A stretch of DNA of 19,100 bases from Clostridia bacterium (lineage in GTDB: Bacteria > Bacillota_A > Clostridia > Oscillospirales > CAG-272). Shown in pieces: positions 14,359-19,100 of the stretch. Each line of letters opens with the position of its first letter. Within the stretch, counting starts at the first letter, position 1. The DNA is taken from NCBI GenBank assembly GCA_017411885.1, contig JAFQPF010000084.1, positions 1 through 19,100 of the forward strand, written 5' to 3'. The notes below the pieces were generated by a model. The model searched no databases and had not been told where the DNA came from. It saw only the letters and a program-made list of their open reading frames with translations. The position numbers and the translations under genes were made by a program.

Positions 14359-14386
14359 ACCGCGATTTACTTTATCGTGGTAAAGT
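14359..14386 (-). other. Leader of the binding-protein mRNA with two alternative hairpins
   Basis: Between promoter and start lie ACTTTA/TAAAGT (14369-14374 with 14381-14386) and an overlapping ACCGCGAT/ATCGTGGT pairing (14359-14366 with 14374-14381, one mismatch). They cannot form together. No known riboswitch was recognised. Confidence 0.35.
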
Positions 14387-14395
14387 GACAAAGTA

Positions 14396-14424
14396 ATGAT
14401 ACCACATATAACGCTTTTTGTCAA
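14396..14424 (-). promoter_or_regulatory. Strong promoter of the ABC importer operon
   Basis: Consensus -35 TTGACA (14419-14424), 17 bases, -10 TATCAT (14396-14401) with TGTGG in front. The leader is about 70 bases. Confidence 0.87.
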
Positions 14425-14487
14425 TAGGTTTATGTGAAAAAAAGCAGATTTTTGCAAAGCTATCAAAACTGTGCAGAAAAAGTGAAA

Positions 14488-14511
14488 GGGAGCTTCTTTG
14501 AAAAAGCTCCC
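14488..14511 (-). terminator. Terminator behind the SLOG gene
   Basis: GGGAGCTT and AAGCTCCC (14488-14495 and 14504-14511) form an eight-base stem with an eight-base loop, followed on the minus strand by TTTCACTTTTT. It separates the three-gene unit from the importer promoter at 14396-14424. Confidence 0.65.
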
Positions 14512-14550
14512 CGGCAAAAATATGACTTCAAATATGATTCGGTTTTACGA

Positions 14551-14886
14551 TCACTTTTTTTCGATATAAAGCGTCATACGCTTCCCCATTGCCTTGCATT
14601 TGTCTATAACCGATTTCGTACCGCGCGAGCTTCCGTCCCAGAATGCCACGACGTGATCGGCATATTTTATTATCTGATCGTTTCTGATGTGCGGTGCTCT
14701 TACGCCATATTCGTTATAATCGGGCAAAAACTCGGTTATTTTTATTCCGTTAGCCCTGGCATAATTTCTTGCGCATGTATCTATTCCGCGCGCGCCGCCC
14801 GATACAAGCTCTGTTGTTCCCTTGGGAAGATATTTTGAAAAATCCGACACACGCAAGCCTCTTGAACCGATTATTGCCACCTTCAT
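14551..14886 (-). CDS. SLOG-fold protein (DUF2493/YspA-like)
   Basis: 111 residues. VAIIGSRGLR (3-12), LVSGGARGIDTCARNYA (27-43), HIRNDQIIKYADHVVAFWDGSSRGT (66-90) are the nucleotide-binding motifs of the SLOG superfamily, the fold shared by DprA, LOG and the small YspA-type proteins. It probably binds a nucleotide or nucleotide derivative; the biochemical function of such short stand-alone members is unknown. The ATG at 14886 has AGAGG nine bases ahead and starts 18 bases after the stop of the PAP2-like gene, so it is third in its unit. Confidence 0.85.
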   Translation of the reverse strand: MKVAIIGSRGLRVSDFSKYLPKGTTELVSGGARGIDTCARNYARANGIKITEFLPDYNEYGVRAPHIRNDQIIKYADHVVAFWDGSSRGTKSVIDKCKAMGKRMTLYIEKK

Positions 14887-14904
14887 CAAACCAAACCTCT
14901 GTTG

Positions 14905-15495
14905 TTAAATAATACTGTATACAAGCACTACTGCCACAAGTGAAACCGCACTGCAGGCTCCGCCAAGCAAAAGCTCACTTAAGGTATGACGCTTAAGTCT
15001 TAACGACGACCACACGGTAAGCGCAAGCAATACCGCGCACGGCAAAGCCATTATTGCTCCGCCGGCATACACGAAAACAAGAAGCGGTCCGAAAACTCCG
15101 CAGGCGTGTCCGCTTGCCTTAAGCTTGAGTACCTTATTGAAGATTATAAGCATTATAACAGACATAACGTAGGTAAAGCATACGATCTTTAATTTTTCGC
15201 TGAAACCGCATACAAGCGCAGGGATCACAAGTGCCGCGTAGCCTATACCGGTAGTAACGAACGCCATGCTTCTCTCAGCTTCACGTCCGCGCGCTCTGAG
15301 CGACGGCACGATAAAGCATATCGGATATGCCAACGCAGGCATAATCACAAGGCATATGATAACGATCGCAAGCTCGTAAGGCGCTGTAAAATACCCCTCA
15401 AGTCCGAAATTAAGATATATAAGCAGTAAAAGTGCAAGTACCGGGGGGATTGTGATTACTCTGAATATTTTTGCTGTTTTGTTTATAATGCTCAT
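14905..15495 (-). CDS. PAP2-like integral membrane protein
   Basis: 196 residues with about six membrane segments. ASGHACGVFGPL (127-138) recalls the PSGH motif of PAP2 phosphatases, and SSLRLKRHTLSELLLGG (163-179) recalls the later Ser-Arg...His...G motif, with His130 and His170 as candidate catalytic residues. The first Lys...Arg-Pro motif is not convincing and the Arg-His spacing is shorter than usual, so it may be a diverged or inactive member. PAP2 enzymes remove phosphate from lipid phosphates or isoprenyl pyrophosphates. The ATG has GGAG five bases ahead and begins 15 bases after the FAD gene stop, so the genes are cotranscribed. The function is inferred. Confidence 0.65.
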   Translation of the reverse strand: MSIINKTAKIFRVITIPPVLALLLLIYLNFGLEGYFTAPYELAIVIICLVIMPALAYPICFIVPSLRARGREAERSMAFVTTGIGYAALVIPALVCGFSEKLKIVCFTYVMSVIMLIIFNKVLKLKASGHACGVFGPLLVFVYAGGAIMALPCAVLLALTVWSSLRLKRHTLSELLLGGACSAVSLVAVVLVYSII

Positions 15496-15510
15496 GGTTT
15501 CTCCGTTTTG

Positions 15511-16776
15511 TTAAATGTGACCTATGTCTACCTTTTCTTCGTTGTTTCTGTTTTCGGGTATAAGAGAGTCATCAAAATGTATCATTACGTTATCGCCAGA
15601 AAGCATATTCTGAAGCGCGTTTATGTCAACGTGTCTTACCTCGCACCCGTCAGCCAACGCAAGCGATATTGCCGCGCCTGCCGCCTGACCGGTAATTATT
15701 GCCGGAGGTATGACTCTCAGTATATCCCACGCAAATCCCTCGCCCGAAACGCATCTGCCTGCCGCGATAAGGTTAGGATAATCCGAATTTATCATTGATC
15801 TGTAAGGCACCTCAAAGAGCCTGTCCGCGTGGTCAAAATCGTTTATCGCGCCGACAGAATCCTCAAAATGAGAATAAACGTCCTCCATCTTAAGCGAATA
15901 GTCCGCCTTTATGTGACGAGTCGTTCTGAATTGAGGCATAAAGGGTATACGCGCAAGCTCACGTGAGTTGCGCCCGCCTTTTTTGTATCTTTCAAGAAGC
16001 ACCATACTGTTTTCGTACACGTATTCGGTAACTTCCTCTTTGGTAACGCCGGTATAATACGGTCTGTTTTCCGGGTGATTTCCGCCGTAAAGATTGGCGG
16101 GACCGCCGTGTACGCTTACAAACGCGCGCTTTATATCCGAGCTTTCATACGCGCTCTTGCAGGAATCAAGATTCACTTCACTTGCAACGTACGTAAAATA
16201 GTTCTTGCCCTCCACGGTAGGCGCGCCTGCGCGCTTGAATATATCACTGTCGCCGGTTGCATCAACTATGTATTTTGCAGGATAAAATTCTGCACCCGAC
16301 TTGCTTTCAAGCACAAGTCCCTTTACCGTATTGTTGTCACTTACAACGTCGTTTATAAGCGTGTCGAGCATAAGCTCAACGCCCTCATTTTTCAGAAGCT
16401 CTGCAAGCTGGAAGGAGAATATCCAGGGCGAATAATGCGTAATATAACGCGCACTTGTCGGCTCCTTCGGTTCTCCGTCTTTCCATTCGTCGGGAAGCGA
16501 ATCAAAGCCATATTTTATAGATTCACGCAAAAGCTCCTCAGCCATACCGAATATTATCTGCTTTCCCCTGCCGTTACACATCGGCACGAAAAAGTTGATA
16601 AGACCGGTAGTTGCAAGTCCGCCGATATTGACAGTCTTTTCAACAAGTAAGACCTTTTTAACTCCGTGGCGCTTTGCAGAAACCGCCGCCGCAACACCGG
16701 CAACGCCTCCTCCCGCGACTATAAGGTCATATTCTTCTCTTACAGGTATCTCTCTTGTCAGCTTTATTGTGTTCAT
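15511..16776 (-). CDS. FAD-dependent oxidoreductase (FAD_oxidored family)
   Basis: 421 residues. The FAD-binding Rossmann motif is DLIVAGGGVAGVAAAVSA (17-34), ending at Glu46 in LLVEK; GGLATTGLIN (52-61) is the second typical element; IVDATGDSDIFKRAGAP (170-186) and PNLIAAGRCVSGEG (334-347) with TGQAAGAAISLAL (362-374) close the FAD site. Proteins of this group act on varied small molecules, and several carry polysaccharide- or acid-utilisation roles; the substrate here is unknown. The start ATG at 16776 has GAAGGG ten bases ahead; an open upstream extension covers the promoter and is not believed. It is first of three genes, with the PAP2-like and SLOG genes behind it. Confidence 0.9.
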   Translation of the reverse strand: MNTIKLTREIPVREEYDLIVAGGGVAGVAAAVSAKRHGVKKVLLVEKTVNIGGLATTGLINFFVPMCNGRGKQIIFGMAEELLRESIKYGFDSLPDEWKDGEPKEPTSARYITHYSPWIFSFQLAELLKNEGVELMLDTLINDVVSDNNTVKGLVLESKSGAEFYPAKYIVDATGDSDIFKRAGAPTVEGKNYFTYVASEVNLDSCKSAYESSDIKRAFVSVHGGPANLYGGNHPENRPYYTGVTKEEVTEYVYENSMVLLERYKKGGRNSRELARIPFMPQFRTTRHIKADYSLKMEDVYSHFEDSVGAINDFDHADRLFEVPYRSMINSDYPNLIAAGRCVSGEGFAWDILRVIPPAIITGQAAGAAISLALADGCEVRHVDINALQNMLSGDNVMIHFDDSLIPENRNNEEKVDIGHI

Positions 16777-16810
16777 AATTTGTTTTCCCTTCAAAATTAT
16801 ATACGATATA

Positions 16811-16839
16811 AGAGTACCACAAATTATGGTAAAAATCAA
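16811..16839 (-). promoter_or_regulatory. Promoter of the FAD oxidoreductase unit
   Basis: Minus-strand -35 TTGATT (16834-16839), 17 bases, -10-like TACTCT (16811-16816) preceded by TGTGG. Confidence 0.65.
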
Positions 16840-16851
16840 TGTATATTTTGT

Positions 16852-16880
16852 AAAAAGGAGATGCGCCGCATCTCCTTTTT
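16852..16880 (-). terminator. Intrinsic terminator of the symporter gene
   Basis: A 12-base stem (AAAAAGGAGATG/CATCTCCTTTTT, 16852-16863 with 16869-16880), five-base loop and T-run on the minus strand, six bases after the symporter stop. It isolates the symporter from the FAD unit. Confidence 0.92.
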
Positions 16881-16886
16881 AAGTCA

Positions 16887-18482
16887 CTATTCGCCGAGAT
16901 GCTTTTTGATCTCGGTGGTTATGGTCTTATCGTAGCAGGCGAAGATCTCATCAACCTTAGCCTTGTCGGGCTTGGGTGTGATAAGGCTTACAAGCGGTAC
17001 GAGGATAAGTCCCGAAACCATCGCAAACGCGCCCGAGTAAAGCGAATTCTGGAATATAAAGCCAAGCGCGCCGGGAAGGCTCTTGCCCGTTACCATAAGT
17101 ACAAGCTGAATGATCTCAATTCCCGCGCCCCAGATAAAGCTTACCGCAACGGATGCGCGTGTGGTCTTTTTTGAGTACAGGCCGTACAAGAAGGGTGCAA
17201 GGAACGCACCTGCAAGCGCACCCCACGAAACTCCCATCATCTGTGCGATGAACGTGAAGTTGAAGGTATCCTTGAGTATAGCAAGAACTGCGGAGATAAT
17301 TATAAAGAATACGATAAACGCTCTTAAGATAAGAAGCTTTGTCTTTTCGGAAACCTCTTTACCGTTTTTGCCAAGTGCAGGCACGATAACGTCAAGAGTA
17401 AGCGTCGAGCTTGACGTAAGCACGAGTGATGAAAGAGTTGACATTGATGCCGAAAGCACAAGCACTATAACGATAGCGATAATTACGTCCGGAAGACCTG
17501 AAAGCATACTCGGCACGATCTTATCGGTCAGAAGCTTGCCGTTTGCGGCATAAAGTGCAGACGAATCGAAAAGTCTGCCAAAGCCGCCGAGGAAATAGCA
17601 GCCGCCGGCAACGATTATAGCAAACACTGTCGAAATGATAGTGCCCTTTTTGATAGCATCCTCGTTTTTGATCGAGTAGAATTTACCGATCATCTGAGGA
17701 AGTCCCCAGGTGCCGAGTGAAGTAAGTATTACGACTACGAGCAAGTAGAGGGGCTTAGGTCCGAAAAATGAGGCAAATGCGCCCTGCATACCCTGTACGC
17801 CTGCGGGATAAGCTTCGGGCACGGGAACGCTTGCAAGAGCCTTATACGCCTCGATAAATCCGCCCTTGCTTGCAAGTACCGCGCCAATTACGGCAACTAT
17901 GCCGACGAGCATTACGATGCCCTGAATAAAATCATTGACCGCAGTTGCCATATATCCACCGAAAATTACGTATATACCCGTAAGTATCGCCATTATTATA
18001 ATGATAACCCAATACGGAACTGCGCCAAAGGATATTGCGAATATGCTGGAAAGTCCGTTGTAAAGAGATGCTGTGTAAGGAACTAAGAAAACGAACACGA
18101 TAACCGATGCCGCGATCTTGAGTGCAGGTGAAAAATAACGCTTATCAAAGAAGTCGGGCATTGTTCGGCTGTCGATCTTCTGAGTCATAACGCGCGTGCG
18201 TCTGCCGAGTATTACCCATGCGAGAAGCGAACCGATAAACGCGTTGCCAAGGCCGATCCAGGTCGATGCCATACCGAATTCCCATCCGAACTGTCCTGCG
18301 TAACCGACAAAGATTACGGCTGAAAAGTAGGACGTACCGAAAGCAAATGCGGTAAGCCACGGACCTACCGATCGTCCGCCGAGAACGAAGCCGTCAACGT
18401 TGGTAGCGTGCTTACGGCAGTATATGCCGACACTAATCATTATGACGAAGAAAAATAAAATAAAAGCGAGCTGAATTCCCAT
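16887..18482 (-). CDS. Sodium:solute symporter (SSS family, PutP-like)
   Basis: 531 residues with about thirteen hydrophobic segments. Family motifs include FVLGGRSVGPWLTAFAFG (32-49), YVIFGGYMATAVNDFIQG (near 171-188) and the sodium-site helix LSASMSTLSSLVLTSSSTL (near 346-364). It imports an organic solute, commonly an amino acid, with sodium. AAGGAAGG precedes the ATG at 18482. A complete T-box leader lies upstream, so expression rises when one tRNA is uncharged; the substrate is therefore expected to be an amino acid or its precursor, probably tyrosine by the specifier reading, though the family is better known for proline and pantothenate. It is a single-gene unit. Confidence 0.94.
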   Translation of the reverse strand: MGIQLAFILFFFVIMISVGIYCRKHATNVDGFVLGGRSVGPWLTAFAFGTSYFSAVIFVGYAGQFGWEFGMASTWIGLGNAFIGSLLAWVILGRRTRVMTQKIDSRTMPDFFDKRYFSPALKIAASVIVFVFLVPYTASLYNGLSSIFAISFGAVPYWVIIIIMAILTGIYVIFGGYMATAVNDFIQGIVMLVGIVAVIGAVLASKGGFIEAYKALASVPVPEAYPAGVQGMQGAFASFFGPKPLYLLVVVILTSLGTWGLPQMIGKFYSIKNEDAIKKGTIISTVFAIIVAGGCYFLGGFGRLFDSSALYAANGKLLTDKIVPSMLSGLPDVIIAIVIVLVLSASMSTLSSLVLTSSSTLTLDVIVPALGKNGKEVSEKTKLLILRAFIVFFIIISAVLAILKDTFNFTFIAQMMGVSWGALAGAFLAPFLYGLYSKKTTRASVAVSFIWGAGIEIIQLVLMVTGKSLPGALGFIFQNSLYSGAFAMVSGLILVPLVSLITPKPDKAKVDEIFACYDKTITTEIKKHLGE

Positions 18483-18547
18483 TTGTTACCTTCCTTTCTG
18501 CGGACCTGCCGCATACAAAATTGTGGTGAGAGTCAGGACTTCGGGAA

Positions 18548-18823
18548 TAAAAAAAGCCGTCCTCTCAAAAGAGGACGGACGAAACATCCGCGGTACCACC
18601 TCAATTTGCCGCCACGTTACCGCAAGCGGCCTTAACAGGCATCAAACAATGCCTACTCGCTTTAACGGGCGAACCCGGCACAGCCTACAGGAATATATTA
18701 AATATTCTTTGGGTGTGCAACTACCGAAAGGTATTCAAGACTCACTCACCTGCCGTCTTACACCTGCCGACGGCTCTCTGCAAGGATTACGTGTGCCTTT
18801 ACTTGTTTTCGGTCACTGTCGTT
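18548..18823 (-). promoter_or_regulatory. T-box riboswitch, specifier best read as UAC (Tyr)
   Basis: Read on the minus strand. Stem I: lower helix ACCGAAA/TTTCGGT (18807-18813 with 18723-18729), S-turn AGTA (18800-18803) facing GAA (18734-18736), upper helix AAGGCACAC/GTGAGTCTT, then distal stem GCCGTC/GACGGC with loop containing GGTGTAA. The specifier directly after GAA is TAC (18731-18733); a one-base shift gives ACC. Hairpins GAATAT/ATATTC, CGGG-TTCG-CCCG and AGGCAT/ATGCCT follow. The T-box GGTGGTACCGCG (18589-18600) forms the antiterminator GAGG-bulge-GCGGA/TCCGT-CCTC; the competing terminator is CCGTCCTCT/AGAGGACGG (18557-18565 with 18570-18578) with a T-run. The bulge UGGU predicts discriminator base A, which tyrosine tRNA has. 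Confidence 0.93.
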
Positions 18824-18829
18824 GGTATC

Positions 18830-18859
18830 ATTTTACAGCGACAGGGGTGCTTTTGTCAA
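18830..18859 (-). promoter_or_regulatory. Promoter of the T-box/symporter unit
   Basis: Consensus -35 TTGACA (18854-18859), 18 bases, -10 TAAAAT (18830-18835) with a TG just before it. Transcription starts near 18823, about 10 bases before Stem I. Confidence 0.8.
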
Positions 18860-18899
18860 CGAAAAGGGCAGAAAAATCATTAAAGAAACGAAAATTTTG

Positions 18900-19100
18900 T
18901 TTTTAAGGAGAGATTTTGAGAAAATTTTAGCGTGTTTGGATTTGAGGAGGTGGTTAGTACCTGTTTTTGTTTCGTGTAGGTGATTGTTACCCTTCGGGGA
19001 GTCTATTTCTGTGCGGACAGAAATAGACGAAAGAACCGCCTAAGGGGAAAACCTTTTCGTTTTTCCCCTTAGGTATCCCTTTTCCCTTGGGCGAAATTTC
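18900..19100. other. Non-coding end region with two hairpins
   Basis: No convincing coding frame was found. Two perfect inverted repeats stand in tandem: GTCTATTTCTGT/ACAGAAATAGAC (19001-19012 with 19017-19028, loop GCGG) and CCTAAGGGGAAAA/TTTTCCCCTTAGG (19039-19051 with 19061-19073). They could be a terminator pair for a gene beyond the window, or part of a dispersed repeat; nothing decides this here. Confidence 0.55.

Noticed and set aside
14320..14517. Upstream extension of the binding-protein frame
   Set aside because: It spans the consensus promoter and lacks a start site; the lipoprotein signal begins at 14319.
16075..16650. Plus-strand open frame of 191 codons
   Set aside because: Antisense to the FAD oxidoreductase; composition rich in Cys, Tyr and Arg without any family pattern.
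18728..18730. Proline specifier (CCU) in the T-box, which would suit a PutP-like symporter
   Set aside because: The codon would lie partly inside the lower helix of Stem I, two bases beyond the position fixed by the GAA S-turn.
18523..18906. Plus-strand open frame of 127 codons
   Set aside because: It runs antisense through the T-box leader, whose helices explain the base pattern; no ribosome binding site and no recognisable protein.
1..19100. CRISPR array, insertion sequence, prophage or defence island
   Set aside because: No regularly spaced repeats, transposase, integrase or phage protein was seen; the single SLOG protein is not enough to call a defence system.

Overview
The window reads as a piece of chromosome from a Gram-positive, Clostridia-type bacterium, probably an anaerobe of the Oscillospiraceae or a neighbouring gut lineage. 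The signs are strong AGGAGG-type ribosome binding sites, sigma-A promoters with a TGTG-extended -10 box, a canonical T-box leader, intrinsic terminators after most transcription units, several AraC-type local regulators, and intracellular sugar or acid catabolism genes. No mobile element, CRISPR array, rRNA or tRNA gene was seen.

Layout. (1) 1-267: the 3' end of an HpcH/HpaI-type aldolase gene and its terminator. (2) 277-6880: an AraC regulator divergent from a compact six-gene operon. The operon encodes a type I dehydroquinase-like enzyme, a zinc-less MDR dehydrogenase, a Gfo/Idh/MocA dehydrogenase, a COG3964-type amidohydrolase, a classical SDR and a PIG3-like quinone oxidoreductase. Together they look like an uncharacterised catabolic pathway for a small carboxylated, possibly acylated, polyhydroxy compound; this pathway is inference. 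(3) 6881-9726: a second, cupin-type AraC regulator divergent from a two-gene unit of a cytoplasmic GH5-type glycosidase and a DMT (EamA) transporter, coupled by a 4-base ATGA overlap. (4) 9726-10767: a housekeeping pair, a Nudix hydrolase and the tRNA methyltransferase TrmL. (5) 10812-11780: an orphan PocR-domain AraC regulator. (6) 11789-14424: a polar amino-acid ABC importer (lipoprotein, permease, ATPase). (7) 14488-16839: a three-gene unit of an FAD-dependent oxidoreductase, a PAP2-like membrane protein and a SLOG-fold protein. (8) 16852-18859: a sodium:solute symporter behind a full T-box leader whose specifier reads best as UAC (Tyr). (9) 18900-19100: non-coding sequence with two strong hairpins.

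Most minus-strand units start from the same promoter form, TTGnnn, 17 bases, then TGTG(C/G) and the -10 box. The promoter of the six-gene operon lacks it and carries TTGATA repeats instead, so it is probably activator-dependent. The two most rewarding regions are the operon at 1198-6848 and the T-box-controlled symporter at 16887-18859.
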